DNA from: Neoechinorhynchus agilis
Lineage: Eukaryota > Acanthocephala
Direction: 5' to 3'
Assembly (NCBI GenBank): GCA_051530055.1
Contig: CM121341.1
Span: forward strand, 18,538,001-18,602,000
DNA length: 64,000 nucleotides
Part shown: positions 22,701 to 34,663 of the stretch, in pieces
Layout: the number at the start of each line of letters is the position of its first letter
How positions within the stretch are numbered: the first letter of the stretch is position 1
The notes under the pieces: model-generated
Database searches by the model: none
The model's input: the letters and a program-made list of their open reading frames with translations, nothing else
Told to the model about the DNA's origin: nothing
Program-made: the position numbers and the translations under genes

Positions 22701-24239
22701 CCAGGAGTTTTGTGTTCAAAAAGTTAAATTTTGTAATGGCAGTTGAACAAGCTAGTTCTTATGCGCACTCGTCGGTAGCGTCTCCTCTCCCATTAATATT
22801 AGTCAACTGCGTTCCGCGTACAAAATGCGAAACACTTGGGACCGTCTAGAACACATGAACCCAACATTGTCTGCAATGTGAAACGGTGCTCCATATAAAA
22901 AGAAGCAATGAGTCATGACCGCTCAGACCATATTCCTTTTTTAATGAGCAGAGAGCACGGCGAAAACGTATTCATAAAAGAAAAGTGCAAGTGACTGCAC
23001 AGTTTGTCCTAAAAGGGTAACAGATTTACAAAAATTATTTTATATTTTTTTAGAAAATGTCAAATTGATGACAGAAATGACAAAGCTAGCGTTATAGCAT
23101 GTCTTTAGCATAGGTTTTAATTTTGTTTAATTTTTGCACGCATGGCAGTGATTGGACAATATTTCATTCTACGCAATAAAAATTAACTATCAATGGAAAT
23201 TAGCAATAAAAATCGGTAAAACAGCAAGATGAAAAATGAAGTAATGTTCGATAATGGATGTGCGTTGCATTAAAAATAAATCAGCCTAGCAAATTAAAGG
23301 ACGAATTATAACATTAAGGAAACGCGCAGATACCATTGAGTCATGCATGTACGTGTTTTACATTCTCCATCTATAGCCAATCACGTTTTACCTTTCTAAT
23401 TTTTCTCAATTATATTAAGCATAAAGCATAATTTTATCTGTGCATAAATTGAACAGTTTTGAAAAAACGGATAGAAAATATATCCTAAATATCATGTAAT
23501 GGTTTTTGGTCAGGCGAAATGTCGAAAAATAATTTTATTAATATTTCGTCCTGAAAACGTGAGACTCCTTCAGCATTGTTTTCGGAAAAAATACAAGTAA
23601 ACATCTTTATTATCAAATAATTGTTTATGTATGGTATAGAGGGCCTTAAAATTTTTAAGCTTAGTTTAAAGCAAACAAATTTGGAGAAAAAAATCGGGCT
23701 ACTTAAAAAATTTTCATCAAGATTGTCCAGTCGTATTTTTGCTGATAAGAAATAATGTGTAACACAATTGAGTTTATTTGTGCAAATAAATTTATTGGCG
23801 CTTAAACCAAGGACAAGTACCATAAACCACTCAGTACAATCATCAATATAAGCACTCGGTAGTGATTTACGCTTTTTCAAGCGATCTCACGGAATTAAAT
23901 GCACGGTTTGTTCGGTACCGATATTAGGCAATCAACCAAAATTTGGTGTGACGAGCCAAAGTAATAAATTTCATAAAGAATCTGCACAGAAACTCGTAAG
24001 CGCAATTAGATATTAAGAAGTTAAAGACTTTATCTCATAAGGGTATCTATTAGCTAGGAGGCAGATCTAAGGCAATTTTCGATAAGTCAACCATACTAAA
24101 ATGGTAACGTTTAATCTTTGCACAATTATAATTATATGCAGGACAAAATCAACGTACCCCACCAGCACAAACTCCGATTCGCTACTCATCAAAAATTTGA
24201 AACATTTACAAAGAAAATTTTAAGCGAACGCACATGCGA
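22701..24239. other. Spacer between the repeat protein and the Pax gene
   Basis: AT-rich with no gene I can support. One minus-strand open frame (23880-23485) ends in a hairpin-GAAA motif at 23541-23573 (GAAATATTAATAAAATT on the minus strand). The same tail occurs at 28484-28520, so this is repeat debris. Confidence 0.5.
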
Positions 24240-25313
24240 TCACCGAATATTTTTGTTAGCAGAAGGATTGTTTTCAGTGGCTGAGTTTACATAATTGGTG
24301 GTTGCTGGGAGACAGAATCCGGCAGTCATAGCTGCAGCTGCACTTGCCTGAAGGTTAGATTGGTGAATCCGTCCGTCTAAGATCATATTTCCCACCATGT
24401 TTGTTAGTGGATTGTGGGGATGTAAATAGGAAAAGTGTTCGGGCGTAATTGCCTGATTTCCAAATCGATCCACTAAATTTTCCATTGGACTGGAATAACA
24501 TGGATAGTTCATTTGTTCCCCATATGGTACAAATTGTTGAGCATATCGAGGATCAAAGTCATAGAAATTATTTTCAGTTGAAGATCGACCAATAAATTGA
24601 CTTGCAGCGTAAGCTTGATGCTGATTGTAAATTCTATTTGAATATGAAGTATACGGTGATGTGTTCTGATAATAGACGGGTTGTTGTTGCTGAAGACTAT
24701 ACGGATTAATATAGGACGAGTTATAGGTCATAGGGTTTGATTTTGTTGTTGGATTTCGGGCATCCAAAATGCAAAGCCTTTTTGGAGGATTTAGTGAGCG
24801 GGCAGGAGTAGCTTCTCTTTTGAGCTTTGAGGGCGGATTTTCTTGATTTACTTTTTTTATTGGCATTGACGCCGATCCAATTTTATTCCTTAGAATTCTT
24901 GAAACTGAACTCACCGAAGGTACATTATGATCCGTGCACACACCATCTCGAATCAATTTCTCCCTAATTTCCCAGGCAAACACATTAGGCTCCATTTGTT
25001 TGTATTCTCGGATTTTTGCAACTATTCTAGGAGTCGTCACCCTCGGTTTACTTCCACCAATTGCACCAGGCAGAATAGAACCAGTTTCGCGATACCGATT
25101 TAATATTTTACTGACGCATCCGTGCGATACCCTTAGTTGGCGGCTTATATCACATGTTCTGATTCCGCGTTTTCCTAGTTCGACTATTTGAAGTCGAATT
25201 GCATTTGGAAGTGGGCGGCCATTAACAAATGAACCGCCCAGTTGATTAATTTCCCCATAAGGAGGAATTGATTCTTCTAAACACGATATAGGTGATTTAT
25301 TTGATTGGCTCAC
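24240..25313 (-). CDS. Pax1/9: Paired-box transcription factor, Pax1/9 (Pox meso) class
   Basis: Single uninterrupted frame of 357 codons. The paired domain spans residues about 19-146: [65 protein letters not shown] and [16 protein letters not shown]. The combination of [19 protein letters not shown] and [11 protein letters not shown] is that of Pax1/9. There is no homeodomain, as in that class, and I see no octapeptide (HSVSNILG type) after the domain. The tail is rich in Tyr, Gln, Asn and Pro, which is common in transactivation regions. The protein binds DNA in the nucleus; Pax1/9 proteins act in pharyngeal endoderm and mesoderm patterning in other animals (family knowledge). The absence of introns through the paired box is unusual. 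Confidence 0.9.
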   Translation of the reverse strand: MSQSNKSPISCLEESIPPYGEINQLGGSFVNGRPLPNAIRLQIVELGKRGIRTCDISRQLRVSHGCVSKILNRYRETGSILPGAIGGSKPRVTTPRIVAKIREYKQMEPNVFAWEIREKLIRDGVCTDHNVPSVSSVSRILRNKIGSASMPIKKVNQENPPSKLKREATPARSLNPPKRLCILDARNPTTKSNPMTYNSSYINPYSLQQQQPVYYQNTSPYTSYSNRIYNQHQAYAASQFIGRSSTENNFYDFDPRYAQQFVPYGEQMNYPCYSSPMENLVDRFGNQAITPEHFSYLHPHNPLTNMVGNMILDGRIHQSNLQASAAAAMTAGFCLPATTNYVNSATENNPSANKNIR

Positions 25314-25639
25314 ATTAAGTCAAAGAAGATTATGATGAATAGATAAACAGAATTTTGGGAGTGACTAAAATGCAATAAATCATAATATTGGATGGCCGAT
25401 TGAAAATTCATCATGCAAATAAGGTAGGTCAGTTGTTTGTTTACATGTTTCCTACGTGGTGAGGTCAACATGTCTGCGAATTGGTTCCTGAATGAGTCGA
25501 AATATAATCTAACAACTGCTAACATAATAGTAATTATAAAAAATGGCGCTCGTTCGGTATAAAAAGAGATAATCTGGTAAAGAAATGGCATCTTGTTAGG
25601 CTGCATACGATGCGAGAAATGAAATTTAAGAATGGCTGA

Positions 25640-26160
25640 GTGCGCATTGCGTTAGGAACAGCTGATTTGCCCTGCACAGTATACTCACCCATCCGATTCC
25701 GGCGTTCCGCACCACGGTCGGACAGCAGTTGTGTTTTTGCACGGAGCGTAAAGTCGTCTCAAATATCAACCACGCACGCGAATTTGCCTTTAGCTTGGTA
25801 TTTTATGGTTCTCTGGCGTTGGCTCGATTCAGTTACAGTAATGGCACAGAGGTGGTACCAGTGCTTCCTTATCAAAGATTCGCAGCAACCTTTGCATTAA
25901 GCGTGACTTGGTAGCATATGCGCTTATGCTGCACCTAATTATTTCTTGGTCTGCCTTTTATTGGCTGCAGCAGAACGCGCTGAGGATCCAGCCATTCATA
26001 AGTCAGTCTTCCAGCTATTCCGTCACCATCAAACCGATGCGCTTGATCAATTACTGAGGCAAACAATGCAGTTGAAGCGTATGGAATTCGTCTCCCAAAC
26101 TTCAACCGCGATATAAACATCTGGCTAAATGCCCAAATAAAGTGTCGCAAAAACTTGCAA
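25640..26160 (+). other. Coding-like patch, unassigned
   Basis: Two adjoining plus frames (about 25700-25914 and 25913-26060) read as a protein with hydrophobic stretches (AFSLVFYGSLALARF, then ALMLHLIISWSAFYWL). They are offset by one frame near 25910. Minus-strand frames over the same bases are also partly open. The patch is GC-richer than its surroundings. It could be a decayed host gene or transposon piece; no family recognised. Confidence 0.25.
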
Positions 26161-26309
26161 GGGTGAACCTCGGAATGCTATCGGCTAGACAACACCGAGG
26201 GCGGAGATAATAAACTGTCAAGGCGAAGAATATCATCGCTGATGACAATCTATGCTTTAATGGCGAATTCGAGTAAATAATGTTGAATACTTTCCATCCG
26301 AGCATTTTG

Positions 26310-27480
26310 AGTTCATAATAAATGTTTTATTTCGTTCATATATATAAATTTGTTGATAAAAAAATGGTTTTAAGCTTCACTTTTTATTGTATTGTTTGCG
26401 AAACATTAGCGTCTTATCAAGTTGACTGCGTAGAAAATTATTGAAGTGTTTTTGGGTAAGCATGGTTATTTCTAGGAATGCATATAAAACAAAAAATCAA
26501 ATCTTTTAATTATTTTATGTTTCTCCGAGATTTTCTATTATGTCACTTACTCAATTTTTTGTCGTATTTTCATATTTATTGACGGTTTCCATTTTTAAAA
26601 TTCCACGCAATAGAATTGCCTACCAGATATCGTATCTCACAATCATTGTGTTTATATGTTTGCTCGTAATATAAAGGTCAATCTCATCGTACAAATTGAT
26701 CAATTAAAACCCAAATTTCTTTGTCGGTTTTTCTTCTATATTGTACCTTCTGATTTGCGTTAAGCTAAATAGCTCGAATGCCTAATTACACTGAGAATTA
26801 CTTCAATAATTTTTCTTCGCTTTGATGATACCGCTTTTTGTAATAGGATACCGTATCGAACAGCTCATCAGTGACAGCTATTGTCCCCTAGTGTACATGA
26901 CTTCAATACGGTTCATTTAGACTTAGTATTAATCCGTCACGCTAATTTTTGCAATATTAAAAACCCTCTCTATTAAAAAAATGGAACAAAGTATTCGTTT
27001 GTGATTTGTTCCGATCCTTTCTGTTAAATGTTAATGATGGTTGCTCGATAGGAGGCGGTCTTCGTCTGACATTAAAAAAGATCATTAAACTATGCCATTG
27101 GCGAGGCGCCTCATTACTGATCGGTACGTGCAGGTGAAGTTACTCGGTGTGGATGTCAAGCTTGACACCGCGTCATTTATCAAATTCCGAGCGATGTAAA
27201 TATTGAGACTAGGAAAATAAGGAAAATGATAATGATAATGGTTGTGTAATGTAGCAGTTGAGAACTTAAACCACGGAGGTCAGAAAAGTTTATTTTAAAA
27301 ACATATTGCACGAGTAGATTTTATTTTATGTCCGCTAGGTGCTTTTTGGTCTATGGCCAAAATTATTCGGAGCTTATAATATGCGCATGTTTCTTATTCG
27401 TCCAAGCAAAAACCACTTTTACAATATTATTTTTCCTGCTAGAAGTTTTAAGATCTTTTATTCTATAAAATACCCTATGC
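26310..27480. other. No gene seen
   Basis: AT-rich spacer. No open frame of interest and no repeat with a partner elsewhere in the window that I noticed. Confidence 0.5.
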
Positions 27481-27499
27481 TTTCATGGATTGCATTCAG

Positions 27500-27662
27500 G
27501 GAATGAAATTATTAATTGTCCTGGCAACTTTACGCTTAACCTCCTCATATTTAAAAACTTACCCGCAATGTCTGAAGAGGACTGCATGCGGTCGAAAATT
27601 TACAATAAATCATATATCGGGGAGGTTAAGAGTAAAGTTGCCAGAACAATTAATAATATTCT
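27500..27662. mobile_element. Short palindromic element with hairpin-GAAA core
   Basis: Inverted arms AATTGTCCTGGCAACTTTAC (27511) and GTAAAGTTGCCAGAACAATT (27634) enclose about 80 bases. The centre reads CTGAAGAG, GACTG, loop, CGGTC, GAAAATTT (27573-27602), in line with the other palindromes. No clear target duplication found. Confidence 0.65.
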
Positions 27663-27949
27663 ATGCGTACTGCATCGATTTTAAACTTCTTGTGCGCGTT
27701 TTAAGTTAATGGACATTTAGCGTTAATTTATAGTAATAAGGATTTAGGACAAACAACACGAAATGGATTAAATTGGCAGCATTTATCTATCACATAAGCT
27801 ATCGGCAATTTTTTAAATGCTTTAAAATATTTTTTATATAAGCAATAAGCAAGAAAACTGCGGCTCCACAGAACATTATCTTCCAAAACTGGTAAATTTT
27901 AATAAATTTTTTGGAATCCAAAACAAAAAAAAATGTCGATATGTGAGGT

Positions 27950-28020
27950 ACCGGGGAATAAACTGATGATGAACCCGACAAGGTTCGAAACGTCTTTAAT
28001 AAATAATCATTTACCGGGTG
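27950..28020 (+). other. Hairpin-GAAA tail, GAACC/GGTTC family
   Basis: CTGATGA, one base, GAACC, loop CGACAA (approx.), GGTTC, GAAACGTCTTTAATAAA. Related copies: 9550-9595 (-), 38550-38610 (+) and 51240-51290 (-). A hammerhead-like core attached to an AATAAA-containing tail. Confidence 0.55.
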
Positions 28021-28309
28021 GAGGTATAAACAATAACTTAAAAAAATCATCCTAAGTAATCAAAATTTAAGCTTTAATTGCTGTATAATGGAATTTTTTG
28101 TCGAAATAAAAACTTGCATCGTTCAAAATTAGTGGCAGAATGACTGGTAGAACTTAAATGAGATTAATTCTTAGTGTATCAAGCAATTCGCTGATCTAGA
28201 TGGATTGCCTGAAGCGATTACTATTGGTTTGGTTAGGCGAAAAAAATTTAATTTTATTAATACGTCTATTTATTAAAACTTTTTTTTAGCAAGAGCATAC
28301 ATAATTTAT

Positions 28310-28475
28310 AGTTTCTTCGACGCCCCTATTCATCGGCGCAGGCCAAAATGCTAGCCGCATTGCCCCGCTGCACCGCAATGCTTATTTTTTGGGCTAGGAA
28401 CGAAGTCGATCTTGGCTCTCCAGTCGCCGTGTGGGACTTCTTCAGAATTGTTATGCTGTTGATACTCTGAGAGCG
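28310..28475 (-). mobile_element. R2-like element, 3' end fragment
   Basis: The minus strand reads ISIAVQRGNAAS (about 28375-28345), the carboxyl end shared with the R2-like copies at 2985, 46690 and 49585. Only about 160 bases remain. A tail-like block GCCGAGGAAGGAG...TTTGCGGACGGTGGTGATTG at 28755-28800 (+) matches the fragment at 40950-40990, so pieces of this family flank both sides of 28.5 kb. Confidence 0.6.
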
Positions 28476-28926
28476 AAAACAATTCTGAAGTTACACGTAG
28501 AGGGCGAAATATTAATAAAATTAATACAAGGAAAATATTGATAATTTATGTGTTAGCTAATGTTGGGTGTTAAACTTTAAAACTTAACTTCTTTTCTCCG
28601 GTGTTTAAACTAAAAACGGTTAACGACATCTCGTTTAATCATTATCATATTCTTTTTTTTTCAAACATTATCATATTGATTCAAGCTGGCCTTTAAAAAT
28701 CTTTGATCTAAAATTTTATATAGAAAGGTAAAAAAATATCAAAAGCGTGACAGCGACAGCCGAGGAAGGAGCGAAGCTCCATTTTTGCGGACGGTGGTGA
28801 TTGCACGTTTTGTACTTTTAATTGCTTAGAATATAGAAAGGTTATATTTGTTGCTAGGCAACAAGGCAACAAATAGCGAGTAATTGCGTTGAAAAATTGA
28901 TTGTATCTTGACTCTTAAATCTTAAC

Positions 28927-31900
28927 ATGACTCGTCAGACAGAAATGAAGACGAATACTGGCAATCCCAAAATCACTGACGATGGAGATTTTGACGTTTC
29001 GAGAAGGGATATTATGAATGAGTGCAACATGAACTTAATATTCGGTCAATCATCTGATGGCTTCGTCCCTTTTTCAAGTGCTCGCATCGGCGTACTGAAA
29101 AACAAGGAGGGTTTTGGGAACGTGGAATTTCTTGATGACCAACTTGTCTGTAAAAGGATGAAGAATGTACAAAAGGAAATGGATGAAATTAATCTGATTG
29201 GTAATTCTAGTTTTATTGATCTAGTTGATCCAATTGGGTGGAATGAGTTTAAAGAAATTGACGAATATCGAGATTTGCACGACCAGGCAGTTCATGAAAG
29301 TAGTGAAGCTTATCTCCAATCAAAAATCGAGCAAGATAGTGAATCCTTTTATTTCGATAATATGTGGAATATTGATTCTGATTATAAAATCGAGGAATTT
29401 AAGCCGCGTCTTCGAAAACAACGTTTGAATTTCTCTTTGTTTTTTCCCGGAGAGAGACGCGACAAAAATTTATTTGATTTTCAAGATCAATCGAAGATTG
29501 AGGAAATCCCAAAACATGCTATGGCCGGTCAATACGTTTTAGTTATTGATGTAGAGCCAACAAATAGAGAGCTGAATTTGCTTTGCAGTAGAAACTCGTT
29601 TGAATACGATGCTGCCGCATTGCCTGAACAAAACGGAAGTAGTTGCCTGCAAGACTTATATTCTAGGCAATTTGTAGACGATTTAGATTTGTGTAATTCA
29701 ATGCAACAAATAAGACGCTTTATCGAAGAAGGCACCTTGACTGTAGAGTGTATTTTTGAGCTGCTGTTTATTTGCGAGAACTTCTGAAAGGTTTAGAGCG
29801 GTGCTGGTTGCTATGATAAGCCTTTAAAGAATAGTCACATTTCGTCTTTTGAATATGATCCCTGAATGGTAGCGAATAATTGGTTAAGTAGAAAACGGAC
29901 TACGTTTTATACTTTTCTACTATCTAAATAGAATACATTTCAATTTTATTTCAAGAATGGTCCAGTTGCCGTAATTTTTCATTGGAGATTTTTAATAATA
30001 GTATTTTTAAGTATGGGCGGTCTAATACATTATCATTTAATCCCAAGGAATTAAGGGAAACGCTTATTCTGTGTCAATATCAAAAATACACTATAGAGGA
30101 AAAAACAGGATGCAATAACACAAGTCTGGTGAAGACAGTTGAAAGGATAATGAATAATGCAATATTTAGTGATCTCACAAAAGAACAAAAGCTGATATTC
30201 GACTCCTTTTTAACATCTTATAACCTTTTAAATGAAATTAGCAGTGTTAAGTCATTATTCGATCATAATAGTTCAGCGGGCTTATTTCGATCTTACACAT
30301 CATATGTGAAGTCTTGCATGCTCAATCTTCCCAAGGTTACTTATGTCTATTTTTCTCTAAATTAAATTTTTTAACTTTAGATGAAACGGAGTCCAATCGA
30401 ACCTCTTAAGAGTCCCCGATTGTTACACTCTTGCATTGATAAAAGGTGGAAAGCTGGATTTCCTGTATACAGTCATCAGGTATCAGAAGGAATTCATGAT
30501 ATCTTTCCGTTGCCTACAAAACCCTTCTATATCGATATCCAAATGAATATTGTAATGACTGAGTTCTCAGTGATGCGCTGTTGAGATAGATTTTTTGACA
30601 TGCTAAGGCCAAGCGTCGCGCAACTTTTAAGTACTCGGTCTTCTATTTATTTTTGAGATCGTATATAAGGCAAATTGAATCTAATAGTTTTTGATATACT
30701 TGAAGAATCTTTCACTGACTTCACAATTTAGAATCTTTCGATATCTACTTTATTCAATTTGTGTGATCCATCGGTCGATTACTGTGAGGCGAAAATGATA
30801 GAGTTGAGAATTGCATCAATACTTCGACCAATAATATCGGAGAAATCGAAAAGTAGGCGACTGCTCTCTTTGATTGCCCACATGAGCAATAGATTAAACC
30901 GCAATTTCAAGATTAAAGAAGCAAAAGGAATTTACGCTGAAATGCAGAGTATAAAACCAAAGTGTACTATTGGTTCATACAGGTCGTACCGTGAAAAATT
31001 CAAGAGGGTAGTTAGTGACGAACTTTTGATTGATATAGATTTCAAAACGTCAGAAAAGTATTGTCTTATGGATGGAAATCTATCAGGCTTGAAAGTCGTG
31101 TCGAAAACGGAGCTTGGTAGAATGCAGAAGATCTCATGCGATTAAGGACTCGTTGATTCATTTCTCTTCTTTAGAAAAGAAACAACGGCTCAATCAAAGT
31201 GTTTGGATCTTGATATATTTGACGATGGATACTATAAACTTTTCGTAAAAAGAGCAAGAGTGAGTGCGGAAAGGGAGCCGTTGTCTGCTTTTACCAACCA
31301 AGTCCTCGATATCCATGTAAAAAGAGCTGAAAAAACAGCTGAAAGGTTCATTAAGAATCTGATTGAAGGTCCCTATAGGAATCGACTGATAGATATATTC
31401 ATAAAACGACCGATGATGTATAATGTGGACTCAGTGCGTTCGACGCATTCCACCATGGGTTCGGAATCTGTAGATGCGATAAATTTTAATGCCTCTAAAC
31501 CAAGAACCCCTTTCTCGGATTCCAATGTACAAATTGCTTCAATTCACCCATCAAAAACCAGTTTTCATAGAGAAGATAGTTATTTTAAAATCGAGGGTTC
31601 CGACCTCGAAGCAGAATTGAAAGAAATTCGAAAGTTCATGAGGCAGAAATTCGAGGACACAGATTTTTACAAGTCATTGGAGGATCAAACAAACAATTTA
31701 GAGAGTCAAAGTTCAGTTTTTTTGGATATATTAGACTGCCTTAAAAGGGTGGAGACAACAGAAATAGCAATCAACACGAAGTCGATAAGGAAGGTACTTT
31801 CTAGACTTAGATGTCAGTTTTTTATTCTTATGTACAATGTATCATGGTTTTGCTTATTGATCTTTCATTGTGTCGATTGAAATCTAAGTTTGACGGGATT

Positions 31901-34510
31901 TCACAACTCGCTATTCTAATTTCTAATTCGTTCATGCCAAAGTGTTGGATTCAAGATAGACAAAAAATTCGGTAGTTGATCTCACTGCAGCGATTTTTTT
32001 AACAACAAATACTAATTCCCAAGTCCGATTTGTGCAAGAAAGATCGTCATATTCCTCTTATTATTTATTGAATTGTTTTCAAATCCATTTAGATTTCCCG
32101 TAGTGTATCTACAAGCACACACAACATCGAAAGCAGCGTGTCAAATATTCAAATCGAGAATGGTATATAATTCACAGCTCTCAACAGATACTCATTGGAT
32201 AATATAATTAATAGGCGAAACGCAATCTAAAGTATCAATTTCCATAAATGCAACTGTTTCCGAAGACAGAAAGCGACTGATAAGATCTAGGCAAATGGTC
32301 GACTATGAATTTATGAAAGGAAAATCTAATTGTAATTCGTTCGATTTAAAAAAATCATGGGAAAATTGTTCGCAAATAAAAAAAATCGAAGTTCACGAAC
32401 TTTCAAAATTACTGAAGAATAAAAGGTTCAATGACGAATCTAACTACATACACTTTTATATGGGCAAATCTCCCATTGATGGGGTCATACATATTCCTTC
32501 AAAGAAAATCGAGTCAAACTCATTTTCTATGGGGAAAACATCCAGTAATGCTTTGTTAGCTCAGCAGCTCAAGTTTCAGTTGAAGAATGGAAAAAGCCTT
32601 TCAGAGACTGATCATTATTACGAAGACTTTAAATTGCCAAATAATGAAATTGAATTGACTCTAGTAGACATCGATCAATGTGTGGTGGAATGCGTGAAAA
32701 AAGCACTAAGGAGGAACAATTTCGATGATGTCGACACTTGCATCTCTGCTTTCCTAAACAAAATGATTCTCAATAGAGTCGGTAAGTTTAATTCCGTAAC
32801 ATCATCTAAATGTTCCATTTTTCAATTCTCATCTTCATAGGTGCTCATTTAACGAGCTGCTAAGTGCTTTATTACTTCTACTTATGCTAAGGACTGTAGA
32901 AATTATTACAGTGAAATCAATCGAAGAAATATTTGCAGTGTTTAATATTAGTGCCAATTTTAAAATCATCGATAGAAAATCCTTCGGGTTAATCAAAGTA
33001 TAATTTTAAAATGTACTAGATGTTTACTTTATATATGAACATTTGCTTTCCGTACAAAGCACTTTATTGTGAAAATATTCGATTTTAAAATATGTATAAA
33101 TACAATATTTGCTTATTTAGATTCTAAAAATGCTATATTTTGGCAAATTGTAAATCAGCTGTCACAAAATACACGATCAAAAATTTTTACATCGTGGTTT
33201 CAACATCAGGAAGGACTCGATTCTAACAGGCCTAATAATGAGGTAACTTCTTAACTTCTAGCTTTCTCAGACAAGAATGTGGTAGTTCATCCAAAACGAG
33301 GAGGCAGAATTCGTCAAACAATGCCGAGTGATCTTCAAAGGTTCGTAAAAACATGATACAAATCTTTTTATCTTGAATGATTTTAATTAAGAAAAGCAGA
33401 AACAGGCTTTTGAAGCAGCGAAGAGTACATCTATTTCAAATTACGGAATGCATTTTATAATGGGGTATCCTGCAATTTCAGCATTTCGTTTGAAATCAGT
33501 TCGATCTTTTAATTGGATTACGGTGAGGTTTTAAGATTCAATTATGCGTAATATTTTTTAACTAAGGGAAAAATAATTGCTATTTATTCTATGATGGAAA
33601 CAGATACCGAGATCTCTGTAATTATTGCGGAAAAGGCAAAAAATTTACGAAAAGGATTAAGACGCTATTTTCCAGAAGAGGTAGCCACTTCGAATCTAGT
33701 GAAATCAAAAGACTGTACCAGGACTCATGAATTGTTAAAAGCTCTTTTAAATTCACTTTATACGCAGTTTGAAAGTATCCTTGAACGGAAAAGTGATTCC
33801 AAAAAGAAATTGAAAGAAAATATGTTGAACACTCTTTTAATGAAACACAAACAAATGGAAAAACACTTATGTATTTTACAGGAAGTGAAAGGTTTAAAAA
33901 CAGTGGCTAATTTTACTTGGAATTTTCTTACTGATTTACTTTTGGACATTAATTCTCCTCTTTATTCAAACAAAATAAAGGACGCAAAACAAAATGAGTA
34001 CGATGTGTATAACATTTTAAGCAGCTGTCTGAGTAAAGGTTTAAAAACAACAGCGTCGGAATTTAAGGGTGCAAAATTCAAAGATTTGATATCGTACCTG
34101 AGAAAAGCTGAGCAGAATCATCGATTTATTTCTGTTGATTTTTTCAATGAAGACGGAGTATGTAAAGACCAATGTACACTGAGTGAGTTTAGGAGTGCTG
34201 TGAAGCAAAGGAAGATTGAGCGACAAAGGGAAAATCTTAAAAATTTATATCGAAACAAAGGTCTAGTAGATACTAATTTACAAATGAAAGACAGAGAGAT
34301 AAAAGAGCTGGAGAAAATTCGCGATGAACTGGAATTGATCAGAAACCGCATTGAAGAACGGGTGGGATTTACGCGAAACGATTCTCATGAAAAAATGAGT
34401 GGCGGCGATTTACTTGTTGTATGGAATCTAGGCGAAAATGAGGTCAATATATTTCTAGAATTTTTATTCTTTAGAACACTGTCAATTGCAATCGATCAAA
34501 GTAAAAATCA
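28927..34510 (+). CDS. Large multi-exon protein, unrecognised, with coiled-coil region
   Basis: Long in-phase coding stretches on the plus strand: 28927-29760, about 29955-30335, 30381-30580, 30759-31140, 31203-31830, 32295-32790 and 33591-34450. One junction is clear: intron 30336-30380 (45 nt, GTTACT...ACTTTAG), joining ...NLPK to MKRSP in phase 0. Another likely intron is 34444-34482 (about 40 nt). The protein is highly charged; 33780-33880 and 34200-34370 are predicted coiled coil (KDREIKELEKIRDELELIR). The ATG at 28927 opens the first long frame. I could not assign a family. Other junctions are unclear, so exon ends are approximate. It may be the amino part of the same gene as the next entry. 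Confidence 0.55.
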
Positions 34511-34663
34511 CCCCGGTGACTTTCTACCTCGCTTATTGTGCAAATACGTAACTTATAGAATCTGATATAGTTCGATCTGCGAAAATTTTAAACTTAAATA
34601 AGAAACCTTCTTTAAAAAATGATATTTTATGATGTGAGTTTCTATTCCAAATTTCGTATTTAG

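Noticed and set aside
26102-26305. Minus-strand frames opposite 25.6-26.3 kb as a gene
   Set aside because: They are broken by stops and a frame change and compete with an equally open plus strand; no family recognised.
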